Source: Amoebophrya sp. AT5.2
Taxonomy: Eukaryota > Sar > Dinophyceae > Syndiniales > Amoebophryaceae
Assembly (NCBI GenBank): GCA_005223375.1
Contig: RXOD01005636.1
Span: 1-13,102, forward strand
Direction of reading: 5' to 3'
Length of the DNA: 13,102 nucleotides
Positions within the stretch are counted from its first letter, which is position 1; the number at the start of each line of letters is the position of its first letter. This document shows, one piece after another, positions 1-6,583 of this stretch. Under the pieces are notes generated by a model that was not told where the DNA came from, made no database searches, and was given only the letters and a program-made list of their open reading frames with translations. The position numbers were made by a program, and so were the translations under genes.

Positions 1-945
1 CTGCTGAACGGCATGCCCACCGTGCTGTCGCAGCCCAACGGCGTGGAGGAGTTCACCATTTTGATGCGCGGCGCGCACGGGGCGCGGCGGGAGATTCCCT
101 TGGAGATCCAGACGGACACTCGGTCGAGCCACGCGAAGTGGTTCGGCGCGAACCTGATGCGGATCGACATGAGCAAGCTGGTGGTGGTGAACCCGATCAT
201 GGGCGAGGGGCACTGCGTGCACGACCCCAAGGACCGGTCGAAGATCTACTGCGTCACGCACCTGCGGCAGGTGCACCTGATGGTGGTGTACGGGCAGCCG
301 GACGGCATCACGGCGGAGTTCCGCCGGCCGACGGAGGAGAAGCTGTGCGACGTGCAGCTGGGCCTCCCGACGGAGGCGATCTCAGTGGCCAGCGGGAAGA
401 CGGGCACGAAACTGGTGCTGCGGGTGTACAAAATCGGCGACCCATTCCACCACTACACAGTCTACCTGCACACCACGCTGCGGAAGCACCAACTCGTGGA
501 CAACACGCAGAGCGTGGGACACTTTCTGCCGACGGAGAAAGCGGAGGAAAACAAAGAGGGGGAGAAGGAAAGAGAAAAGGAAAGACTGAAAGCCATACAG
601 GCAAGCAGCGTGATGGGAACACTGCCGGCCGAAGTGGGGGGCGAAAGACGGCTGGACCGCGCGGCCAGTGCCGTGAAAGTAGAGGTAGAAGAAGACGAGA
701 GAATGAAAAGTAGAAAAAGGCCGCCGGGAGATGCTGATGTTCTTGCTGCTCGTGACAAGAGTACACAAGCAAGCACCAGAGCAGAAGCGGAAGCAGAGGC
801 CGTGACAACGATGTTGGACATGGCAAGAGAGAGAGGCCGGGTTTTGGAAGAAGAGCTGGCGCAGACGTTCGGCTGGGAGCGTCGTAGGAATGACGTTGGT
901 CACGTGAATCAAGTACAAGAAACTCAAGCCGAAGTGTTTCAGTGA
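1..945 (+). CDS. 3' part of an unrecognised protein with Lys/Glu-rich C-terminal tail (5' end outside window)
   Basis: The frame is open from base 1 (codons Leu-Leu-Asn-Gly precede the first visible Met at 13), so the true start is probably upstream; 314 codons are visible, ending at TGA 943-945. I do not recognise the family. Residues up to about 175 (window numbering) look globular, with alternating hydrophobic beta-type segments such as LVVVNPIMGEG and VHLMVVYGQPDG and several Cys/His (GHCVHD, IYCVTHL), but I see no known motif. From about base 540 the protein becomes low-complexity: an EEN/KEGEKEREKERLK stretch, then a charged helical region with Ala/Glu repeats. Codon use changes at the same place. 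The upstream half ends nearly every codon in G or C and writes Arg as CGN; the tail uses many AAA, GAA and AGA codons. The tail is still in frame, so I read it as the natural C-terminus. A retained 3' intron or a frame boundary are alternatives. Confidence 0.6.
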   Translation: MLNGMPTVLSQPNGVEEFTILMRGAHGARREIPLEIQTDTRSSHAKWFGANLMRIDMSKLVVVNPIMGEGHCVHDPKDRSKIYCVTHLRQVHLMVVYGQPDGITAEFRRPTEEKLCDVQLGLPTEAISVASGKTGTKLVLRVYKIGDPFHHYTVYLHTTLRKHQLVDNTQSVGHFLPTEKAEENKEGEKEREKERLKAIQASSVMGTLPAEVGGERRLDRAASAVKVEVEEDERMKSRKRPPGDADVLAARDKSTQASTRAEAEAEAVTTMLDMARERGRVLEEELAQTFGWERRRNDVGHVNQVQETQAEVFQ

Positions 946-1463
946 AGGCAGTGCTGGAACGCTGGGCTCAGTACAAGTCACAACAAATTATAGTAGAGAC
1001 AGCAGCGCATGCTCATGCACGTGTCAGACGTACACAACGAGCGGAAACGAAAGGCTTGAAGCTGCGTTTCCGTCGGCGCCGCCCGCCTCTTCCTGCAATA
1101 GAAGAAAGCAGGCAGAAGCGTTTGCCCGTGCCAGCCTGCAGTCGATCCGTACAGAATCTTGGTACCGTGAAGAAGATCATATGTCGTGGTCGAGGTCGTG
1201 CCATAGCTTGTGACAAGCAGAAAAAGAAGGTGTCTCCGCTAGAGGTATTCCCGGTATGATCCTTGTTTCAATGTTCTTTCGTATCTATTTAAGTTTACCC
1301 GACCACTGTGACACGACCGACTTTTTTATTTCATGTGCATTCCACATCCCCCTCGTTTTTTGAGACCAACAGACAAAAGGCGGCTTAATTGGACTGGGCG
1401 GCTAAATTTTTTTATTGTTTAGTGGTCGCCGACGTGCCTCCTCGACGATCGGTACTGATAAAG
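946..1463. other. Intergenic spacer between the first gene and ERCC1-like gene
   Basis: No convincing gene. An open frame at 942-1259 begins with GTG and overlaps the preceding stop. Its product is a composition-driven Arg-rich peptide with no ATG start, so I treat this as 3' UTR or spacer. The right half (1322-1413) carries three T tracts of 6-7 bases. The last of them is part of the acceptor-like site annotated separately. Confidence 0.5.
1407..1422 (+). promoter_or_regulatory. Candidate (trans-)splice acceptor before ERCC1-like gene
   Basis: Seven Ts at 1407-1413 are followed by ATTGTTT and AG at 1421-1422, preceded by CTAAA, which resembles a branch site. Between this AG and the ATG at 1464 there is no other ATG, giving a 41-base leader. 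Acceptor function is inferred from sequence shape only. If correct, it excludes the TTG-initiated 25-codon upstream extension of the reading frame. Confidence 0.35.
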
Positions 1464-2660
1464 ATGGCCACAAGCAGCAGCAGTAGCGCGGCCGGCCTAT
1501 CGCAGCCCGCAGACTCGAATTTTCACTCCGCGAGTCCGAGTGCTCCGGCCCGTCGAAATACCAAGCCGTCTATCCTAGCTGTCCGTCCGCCGTCGGCAGA
1601 CAGCCATGCTCACCCCGCCACTCTGCTAGCGCGGCGGAACAACGTGCAGGTGCATTACGTCCACTCCCTGCCCGAACCCGGGGAGCGCGCGGGGTTCGAT
1701 TTTCGTTTCGAGGCTTCCGGTTTCCGGATTTGTATCTGGTGGCTCCCAATGAAAGCGTTGCGCGCGGACCCAGCCGGCTGCCGCAAGCGGCTGGAGGCCA
1801 AGCCGGGAGGTGGGGGCACCACGTCCACAGGAGGAGCGCTGAAAAAATTTGTGCTCCTGGATCTCGGCGCGGACGGGGGAGGGAGCAGTTCGGTGAAAGG
1901 GGGAGCTGTTAAGGGGGGGGCGAAGAATGGCCAGAAAAAGACGAACTGGAACCAGGGCAGCCAGCAGCTCCACCTCCACCAGGGGCGGGCCATGGAGCAA
2001 GCGTTGCAGGACTTTTCGCTGGAGGTGATTTTCTCGCCCTCCTGGCAGCTGCTAGTCCTCCGGAATGCGCACGAAGCGGCCCTTGCGATCGAGGAGATAC
2101 TGTTTGTGGGGACGCTCGGCCCAGGCAGAGTCCTTGGAATGCCGCGGCGCGTCGCAAGAAGTGTCGTGCAAAAGCTGCAAAACACGAAAAACGTGGAGGG
2201 CGCTAGTTCTGCTGCGGCGGCTGGAATAAAGTTAAAGACGGTGACGGCCGCAGAGGGGACAAGCGGTAGAGGGTGCAAGAAAGCGACGACGGAAGAGTTG
2301 TCCTCTGGTTCCCACGCAGTAGAGACGGGCAACCTCGCCGTCGGCGTAGCAAAAGCAGATTCTGCAGCTGCGGCCGACGCTGAGGCAGGCGTCGAAAACC
2401 CGTCGGAAGACGGCGCCGAGGACGCGATCGACATTGCGGAGGAGGAGCACTGTCGCGAGGCGGCTATCGACATCCTGATGCTGTGCAAAGACGTGAGTCG
2501 GGAAGACGCGACGACACTGCTGGAGCACTTTGGGTCGCTCGCAAAAGTGCTGCAAGAGACGGGCGCCAACGCAGAGGCCTTGACCGAAATTCCGGGGTTT
2601 GGCGACAGGAAGTCGCGAAATTTTAACGAATTGTTCCACTCGAGGATACTGGCGGACTAG
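1464..2660 (+). CDS. ERCC1: ERCC1/Rad10-like DNA repair endonuclease subunit
   Basis: 398 aa. ERCC1 is the non-catalytic partner of XPF. The heterodimer cuts the 5' side of bubbles and flaps in nucleotide excision repair and crosslink repair in the nucleus. The strongest evidence is the C-terminal tandem helix-hairpin-helix domain at about residues 330-396, with ATTLLEHFGSLAKVL in the first hairpin and LTEIPGFGDRKSRNFNELF in the second, matching the ERCC1 pattern of TLLTTFGSL followed by CPGLGxxKARRL. Upstream, a central domain of about 35-212 contains PSILAVRP, a segment FRICIWWLPMKALRADP like the ERCC1 core strand/helix, and the helix after MEQALQDF. The XPF nuclease motif (ERKxxxD) is absent, as expected for ERCC1. 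The core is interrupted by Gly/Ser/Lys-rich insertions (about 112-127 and 135-176), and an Ala/Glu-rich linker (about 238-328) precedes the HhH domain. The start is the first ATG, in AAG-ATG context. The Ser-rich N-terminus is probably disordered. An XPF-family relative other than ERCC1 is a less likely alternative. Confidence 0.78.
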   Translation: MATSSSSSAAGLSQPADSNFHSASPSAPARRNTKPSILAVRPPSADSHAHPATLLARRNNVQVHYVHSLPEPGERAGFDFRFEASGFRICIWWLPMKALRADPAGCRKRLEAKPGGGGTTSTGGALKKFVLLDLGADGGGSSSVKGGAVKGGAKNGQKKTNWNQGSQQLHLHQGRAMEQALQDFSLEVIFSPSWQLLVLRNAHEAALAIEEILFVGTLGPGRVLGMPRRVARSVVQKLQNTKNVEGASSAAAAGIKLKTVTAAEGTSGRGCKKATTEELSSGSHAVETGNLAVGVAKADSAAAADAEAGVENPSEDGAEDAIDIAEEEHCREAAIDILMLCKDVSREDATTLLEHFGSLAKVLQETGANAEALTEIPGFGDRKSRNFNELFHSRILAD

Positions 2661-2670
2661 GAGCAAACAC
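2661..2670 (+). promoter_or_regulatory. Recurrent downstream motif GAGCAAACA, copy 1
   Basis: GAGCAAACAC begins at the first base after the TAG stop (2658-2660) of the ERCC1-like gene. The same word or a close variant follows the next three genes. Function is unknown; a 3' UTR, cleavage or RNA-binding element is inferred only from position and recurrence. Confidence 0.4.
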
Positions 2671-3097
2671 TTCTGCTGCGTAGGTCCACGTTCAGAACAG
2701 AACTAGTGAAAGTGAAACACGTTTTTGTTCGCCTCACAACATTGCTGTAGCATGGCGCCTCAATTTTTTGTGGATTTCGTCATGTGTCTGACAGATCGTG
2801 ATAGGCTTGGTGCATACTTCTGTGCCAGGTGGTGCCGCAGGTGGCGTCTGTATCTCGTACGCGCTGAATAGGTGACCGTGGCGTCCGTTGCAGACAGTAT
2901 CAAAAAGTCTCACGTGTCAAAAAAAGATCATCAATTTGCAATTTGATAAAATCCGTTCTAAAAAGCTAAAGCTAAAGCCTGCTTTTGCCTCCGTTGATTT
3001 TCATTTTAGCCTGTCCGTAAGGTTTGAGTCCGGTTTTGCTTTTCTTTCTTTCCCGTTGGTTCAGTACTATTTCGTTTTGATGCAACTCTGCACGCGC

Positions 3098-3115
3098 GCC
3101 TTTCCCGCCTCACAG
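3098..3115 (+). promoter_or_regulatory. Candidate (trans-)splice acceptor before SHIPPO-like gene
   Basis: A pyrimidine run, GCCTTTCCCGCCTCAC, ends in AG at 3114-3115. A second, stronger-looking tract (3033-3062) ends in AG at 3063-3064, but using it would leave an out-of-frame ATG at 3079 in the leader. From 3116 to the start at 3258 there is no ATG. Another candidate AG lies at 3169-3170. Inference from sequence shape only. Confidence 0.3.
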
Positions 3116-3257
3116 CACAATCTTCAAACTGTAATTGAAAACCAACGACAGCCGCACCTCCGACTCCCAGTCGTGAGAGGACGCACACAAGCCCCCCCGG
3201 GCACTCCACTGCGCAAAATTCGAACGGGTTTTCAACTGCGCAAAGCCGACAACTACC

Positions 3258-4070
3258 ATGTCGGTGTCACTACCGGGAACCCCGAATCTATGTGTGCTGT
3301 CGACCACTAAGAGCGGTCCCGCGTACTCGCTCAAAGGACGATGGCCCGACGCGAAGCCCAAACCCGGCCCGAATTACCTGTTCGATATGCGTGAAACCTA
3401 CTCCAATTCCCGCCAGCTCCGCCCGCCGCGCACCGCTATGCCTCAGGCGCCGCGTTTCGTTTATCAGAGCAAGTACGCGTCGAAGATGGCCGAAAACGGC
3501 GACTACTGGAAGGAGAAGTTGCCGACGCTCGTTGGCAGTGACACCCACGCGGTGGGCTGGCACAGCCACGACCTCGAGGAGACGATCAAGGCGAAGAAAA
3601 CCGCTGCGAGGGTCTTTCCGCCCTTGTACGACACGCGCAACCAGACCAGCAAGTGCCACAACACGTACCGCACCGAGTTCAGTCCTGCGTTCACCGAGCG
3701 CCACCACATGTTCAACGAGGTTCCGCAATCGAAAAAGGACACCCCGGGCTTCGAGAAGTACAAACCGATCTACAAGGCCGTGGAACCGCAGCTCCTGTTC
3801 GGCTTCACGCCGACCACGGCCCGCACGGGGTTGCCTCCGGGGGTAAAACTACCGAAGGAGGGCGACCCGACGACCGGTCCCGGAAAGTACCCCATTCCGA
3901 GCACGTTCCACCAGAGCGCGGAGAAGCTGAGCGACTGCCGCCTGAGACGTAGTGCGAGGTACACGCTGGGCGGAGCGCCTTGGCGCTCAAAAGAAAAGCA
4001 CGCGCTGAAAAAGAACGCGTCCGACCCGGCGATCGTGGGCGCAAGCACGACATTCGGGTGGAGGAAATAA
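3258..4070 (+). CDS. SHIPPO/ODF3-like (STPGR repeat) ciliary microtubule-associated protein
   Basis: 270 aa, complete, starting at the first in-frame ATG and ending in TAA. The protein is basic and rich in Pro, Gly and Tyr, and carries degenerate SHIPPO/STPGR-type repeats: SGPAYSLKGRWP (residues 19-30), KPGPNYLFDM (35-44), GPGKYPIPSTF (207-217) and SARYTLGGAPW (232-242). Proteins with these PGPxY repeats (ODF3/CIMAP and relatives) bind along microtubules of axonemes and sperm tails; by analogy this one should act in the flagellum of the protist. The middle (about 60-190) also has several aromatic-Pro segments (FPPLYDTRN, FEKYKPIYK, LLFGFTPTTARTGLPPG) that may be diverged repeats. No signal peptide or membrane segment. 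Codons are strongly G/C-ending, like the other genes here. The family assignment rests on repeat style, so the specific subfamily is uncertain. Confidence 0.65.
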   Translation: MSVSLPGTPNLCVLSTTKSGPAYSLKGRWPDAKPKPGPNYLFDMRETYSNSRQLRPPRTAMPQAPRFVYQSKYASKMAENGDYWKEKLPTLVGSDTHAVGWHSHDLEETIKAKKTAARVFPPLYDTRNQTSKCHNTYRTEFSPAFTERHHMFNEVPQSKKDTPGFEKYKPIYKAVEPQLLFGFTPTTARTGLPPGVKLPKEGDPTTGPGKYPIPSTFHQSAEKLSDCRLRRSARYTLGGAPWRSKEKHALKKNASDPAIVGASTTFGWRK

Positions 4071-4080
4071 GAGCAAAACT
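4071..4080 (+). promoter_or_regulatory. Recurrent downstream motif, variant GAGCAAAAC, copy 2
   Basis: GAGCAAAACT starts at the first base after the TAA stop (4068-4070) of the SHIPPO-like gene, the same abutting position as at 2661. It shares GAGCAAA with the copies at 2661, 6103 and 7252. Function unknown. Confidence 0.35.
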
Positions 4081-4619
4081 AACACGTTTGGAATCGAATC
4101 ATTCCAGGAGGAGCTGCAGGATTCATTTATTTGTGCATCTGATAGAGCTAGCACTACGTGATCGTATTCGTAACCCGATGGACTGTAGCGTAGGACTTCG
4201 AGACTTCTCCGTGACGACTTACTCATTCTGTGTGAGGATTCTGATCCTGGTGTGAGGGAGACGTTCCTGAAGATGATTGATAAGTCGATCGTGAGCCGGA
4301 TCAACACTGCTTATCTGTACGCACCGACCGCTCGTGTCAACAATCAAATACCGAGAGAGTCTGGCGATGCTTTTTCGAATCTGTCCGTTCAAGGCAGTGC
4401 ATGTTCTTAGGAGAAGCGAAGTGTTCTTCTGCGTCCGGCTCTGACGGTCGTGGGCCGGTCGTCCTCAAACTCCATTTCGGTCATCGTGTGTGGCGCTACC
4501 TCTTTTGAGCTCCAGAATATACAGCAAGGTGATTTCCATGCAAACGACCCCTAGACTGAGCTCTGACGATGGATCTACATCAACATCTACAAAGTACAAG
4601 ATCTGTGCCGTGATTCCGT

Positions 4620-4660
4620 CATATGGCTGCCCGCATGTTAATGCTGCTTGCAGCCATGTG
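4620..4660. other. Strong inverted repeat / hairpin in spacer
   Basis: CATATGGCTGC (4620-4630) pairs with GCAGCCATGTG (4650-4660) over 11 bp with a single G-U pair. Inside the 19-base loop a second stem forms, GCAT (4633-4636) with ATGC (4641-4644) around GTTA. This could be a structured RNA, a transcript-end structure or chance. There is no coding sequence on either strand here. Confidence 0.4.
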
Positions 4661-4903
4661 TGCGTATGCATATGTTCGTGCTGAGATAAGTCTGGTCCTC
4701 GTGTCGTCATCAAGTGATCCACCCACAGTGTGTTTTTGGAAGTCCCCCTCGCTTTACAAATAACTGACTCAGGTTACCTGATAGCACCGATTTTCATTTT
4801 CTACTATACGCCAGTATGCTTGTGCTTGTCGTTTCCTTCACGAGGGAACGTATCAACATGAGCCAACGGGACGAGGAATAAATGAATTTTCGTACCTATA
4901 ATT

Positions 4904-4931
4904 CCGCAACGCTTCATCGCTCTAACCGCAG
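4904..4931 (+). promoter_or_regulatory. Candidate (trans-)splice acceptor before AlkB-like gene
   Basis: A branch-like CTAAC (4922-4926) in a moderately pyrimidine-rich stretch is followed by CGCAG with AG at 4930-4931. The leader from 4932 to the ATG at 4952 is 20 bases and free of ATG. Upstream, out-of-frame ATGs at 4816 (21-codon frame ending at TAA 4879-4881) and 4882 would block access to the gene start if they were kept in the mRNA, which favours a 5' end here. Inference only. Confidence 0.3.
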
Positions 4932-4951
4932 CGTCGTGCAAATAAAATTGA

Positions 4952-6058
4952 ATGGCGGCGGTCGCGCCGGCCGGCAAGAAGAAGCGGTGGGGCGGCGCCA
5001 AGAAGGACAAAACCGCACCTGGCGACACGACAGCCGCGGACGACCGCGACGCGCCGCGCGAGAATGCAGTGGGCAATGGCGCTGGTGTCGGCGGAAGGAC
5101 CGCTAGTTGCGACAAGGACGACTTGGGGTTGCACCTGGTCGAGCGGCGGGCCGCGCCTGGGACCAACTCCGCGCTCGAGCACCTCGCCGCTGGGCTGCAT
5201 AGAGGGGGCGCCGCAACCCATCTGCAGCTCATAAACGACGCGAACAGCTGCACAAACAGCAGCGCCCAACAGCAGTCGAACGCCTCCTTGCGTGCCTTCC
5301 TCCAGCTGATCCAAAACGACGAACACACCTTCTGCCTCTCCGAAGCGGTCTGCGAAGTGAACGACAGGAGCTACTTCGACAGGCTGACGCGGGAGCTCGA
5401 GTTCAAGCAGCACTGGATGGCGGGCGGCACCCCCCTGCACCGGCCGTCGGCGGTCGGCGGGAAGTTTCTGTGGCAGCACTCCGCTGCCTACCGGGAGCTC
5501 GTGCGGAAGATCGTGCGCCGGTTCCGGATCAGCAACCCGATCTACAGCATCGTGAACCTCTACCGGGATGGCAACGACTCCACCGCGATGCACCGCGACC
5601 AGTACTACGGCGACGCGAATTTCACCTGCGGCCTGTCGTTCGGCGCGACGCGAGACCTCGTGTTCCTGCAAGAGGTGGACTACCAGCGCACGGGGGGCAA
5701 AGGCGCGAATGCGGTCATCCAAAGCGGCAGCGGCGGCAAAGGCAAAGGCAAGGAGGACGGAGCGGCGGGCGGAACTAAGAGCTTTTCGTTCCCGCAGTCG
5801 AACGGGGACATCTTCGCGTTTTCGAAAGTCGTGAACGACCGGTGGCGACACTCCGTGCCACGCGTGAGCCCCGCGAACAAGGTGGGGCCGCGAATTTCCC
5901 TGGTCGTGTGGGGAAATAGGAAGGGGGACGGGCGGCCCTGCGACTACGAGGCTGCTTGGAAAAAAGACGAGGCCGGGTTCGACGTCTTTATCGAAGAAGC
6001 GCCGCACATAAAAGACAAAGATCCGTCGTTAGAAGAGGGGGCGTCGAGAGAACCCTAG
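4952..6058 (+). CDS. AlkB-like 2-oxoglutarate/Fe(II)-dependent dioxygenase
   Basis: 368 aa, complete; a TGA in the same frame sits directly before the ATG (4949-4951), so this Met is the earliest possible start. AlkB family enzymes remove alkyl lesions or methyl marks from DNA or RNA bases by oxidative demethylation. The double-stranded beta-helix core is visible. NLYRDGND (N202, Y204) leads into the metal-binding H214-x-D216 in MHRDQYYG, then GLSFGATRDLVFLQE, a hallmark of ALKBH2/3-type enzymes. The third metal ligand, H300, lies in RWRHSVPRV, and R314 in GPRISLVVWG should bind 2-oxoglutarate. All catalytic positions are therefore intact. A Gly/Lys-rich loop (about 247-276) is inserted between core strands after FLQE. 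The N-terminus has a basic KKKRWGGAKKDK segment (residues 9-20), plausibly nuclear-targeting, then about 90 probably disordered residues. Substrate (DNA repair or RNA) cannot be told from the sequence. Confidence 0.8.
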   Translation: MAAVAPAGKKKRWGGAKKDKTAPGDTTAADDRDAPRENAVGNGAGVGGRTASCDKDDLGLHLVERRAAPGTNSALEHLAAGLHRGGAATHLQLINDANSCTNSSAQQQSNASLRAFLQLIQNDEHTFCLSEAVCEVNDRSYFDRLTRELEFKQHWMAGGTPLHRPSAVGGKFLWQHSAAYRELVRKIVRRFRISNPIYSIVNLYRDGNDSTAMHRDQYYGDANFTCGLSFGATRDLVFLQEVDYQRTGGKGANAVIQSGSGGKGKGKEDGAAGGTKSFSFPQSNGDIFAFSKVVNDRWRHSVPRVSPANKVGPRISLVVWGNRKGDGRPCDYEAAWKKDEAGFDVFIEEAPHIKDKDPSLEEGASREP

Positions 6059-6086
6059 TAGGCGGTCCGGCCGGGAGCAATTTGAG

Positions 6087-6111
6087 CTTGAAATGTAATG
6101 ATGAGCAAACA
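6087..6111 (+). promoter_or_regulatory. Recurrent downstream motif pair CTTGAAATG + GAGCAAACA, copy 3
   Basis: CTTGAAATG (6087-6095) is followed after 7 bases by GAGCAAACA (6103-6111), 44 bases past the stop of the AlkB-like gene. The same pair with a 2-base gap occurs downstream of the next gene (7241-7260). The surrounding sequence of the two sites is not otherwise alike, which argues against a simple recent duplication of the spacer. Function unknown. Confidence 0.4.
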
Positions 6112-6423
6112 ACGACACGCACAGAAGCTGAACCTGAAGCTCTTGTGGCAAAGTGCAGTGCAAATTGGAAGACTCGCACGCAAGCGTTCTTGTTCGTGCT
6201 GCCTTGTGGCGATCGATGTTCTGTCGTCTCGTGCCTCGTTTCTTGGCTCTCCGTACTCGCTGTGAGGGTGAAACATGGCGGTCGGTCATCGCTGCCGCTT
6301 TTCCACGAACAACATTAGAGGAATGACTTTGAAATGACTGTTGAGGGTGTCACCGCAAGTGCGGCAGCGAGCGGGCAGTGAGGCGAAGAACAGAACTCTG
6401 CACGTTTTAGATGAAGAAGTAAA

Positions 6424-6451
6424 TTCTCTTGCGCTTTTTGCTCTACGTTAG
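6424..6451 (+). promoter_or_regulatory. Candidate (trans-)splice acceptor before first 184-aa paralog
   Basis: The pyrimidine-rich stretch ATTCTCTTGCGCTTTTTGCT and the bases after it end in TTAG, with AG at 6450-6451. From there to the start codon at 6584 no ATG occurs, while ATGs are present just upstream (6411 and before). Inference from sequence shape only. Confidence 0.3.
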
Positions 6452-6535
6452 AGGACCCGTAGCACGACAAGCGTAGCGCGAAGAAATACGAGTACGACAG
6501 CTCACCTCTGTCGAAGTTACGCATACTTATAACTT

Positions 6536-6554
6536 GGCTCGAGGAAGCCGAGCC
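6536..6554 (+). other. GC-rich hairpin in presumed 5' UTR
   Basis: GGCTCG (6536-6541) and CGAGCC (6549-6554) form a perfect 6-bp GC-rich stem with a 7-base loop, ending 29 bases before the ATG at 6584. It could affect translation initiation. No equivalent is seen before the second paralog. Confidence 0.3.
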
Positions 6555-6583
6555 GCCGCATCTTTTTGTCAAAACACAACAAG

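Larger units (their letters stand above)
2661..3257. other. Intergenic spacer between ERCC1-like and SHIPPO-like genes
   Basis: No supported gene. It holds the GAGCAAACAC word at its left edge, a small tandem 7-mer (CAATTTG twice, 2932-2945), and a pyrimidine-rich stretch at about 3033-3062 ending in CAG. An open frame at 2888-3310 overlaps the next gene's start in another frame and has no family features, so I leave it out. Confidence 0.5.
4071..4951. other. Longest intergenic spacer (881 bases)
   Basis: I see no protein gene. The frames at 4490-4684 and 4882-5106 are short and featureless; the second overlaps the AlkB-like gene in another frame. No tRNA T-loop, 5S rRNA or snRNA hallmark is visible. 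It contains a small 6-bp hairpin at 4089-4106 (TGGAAT / ATTCCA around CGAATC), a longer hairpin at 4620-4660 and an acceptor-like site at 4904-4931. AATAAA occurs at 4877-4882 and 4941-4946, too close to the next start to be persuasive poly(A) signals. Confidence 0.5.
6059..6583. other. Intergenic spacer between AlkB-like gene and first paralog
   Basis: No supported gene. It holds a CTTGAAATG/GAGCAAACA motif pair at 6087-6111, a partial GAGCAA at 6075-6080, a further TTTGAAATGA at 6328-6337, and an acceptor-like tract and a hairpin close to the next gene. An arginine- and leucine-rich frame at 5956-6318 starts inside the AlkB-like gene in another frame and is a shadow. Confidence 0.5.

Noticed and set aside
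942..1259. Open frame beginning with GTG that overlaps the stop of the first gene; Arg-rich 105-codon product
   Set aside because: No ATG start, no recognisable domain, and a composition typical of translated spacer; a eukaryotic nuclear gene would not be expected to start on GTG by overlapping a stop.
1389..1463. TTG-led 25-codon N-terminal extension of the ERCC1-like frame
   Set aside because: It runs through a T tract and acceptor-like AG, begins on TTG, and adds no conserved sequence; the ATG at 1464 is the first in frame.
1655..2569. Antisense open frame of 304 codons opposite the ERCC1-like gene
   Set aside because: Long antisense frames are expected opposite GC-ending codons; its sequence is Ser/Pro/Ala filler, while the + strand has a clear HhH domain.
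4071..4951. tRNA, snRNA or C/D-box snoRNA gene in the longest spacer
   Set aside because: Scattered GATGA- and CTGA-like words occur, but no box pair with a terminal stem, no tRNA T-loop with a matching acceptor stem, and no snRNA hallmark.
4882..5106. ATG-started 74-codon frame overlapping the AlkB-like start
   Set aside because: Arg-rich out-of-frame reading of the AlkB-like N-terminal region with no independent support; at most an upstream overlapping frame if the mRNA starts earlier than proposed.
4922..6007. Antisense open frame of 361 codons opposite the AlkB-like gene
   Set aside because: The + strand carries the complete set of 2OG-Fe(II) catalytic residues; the antisense product shows no motif and is explained by codon bias.
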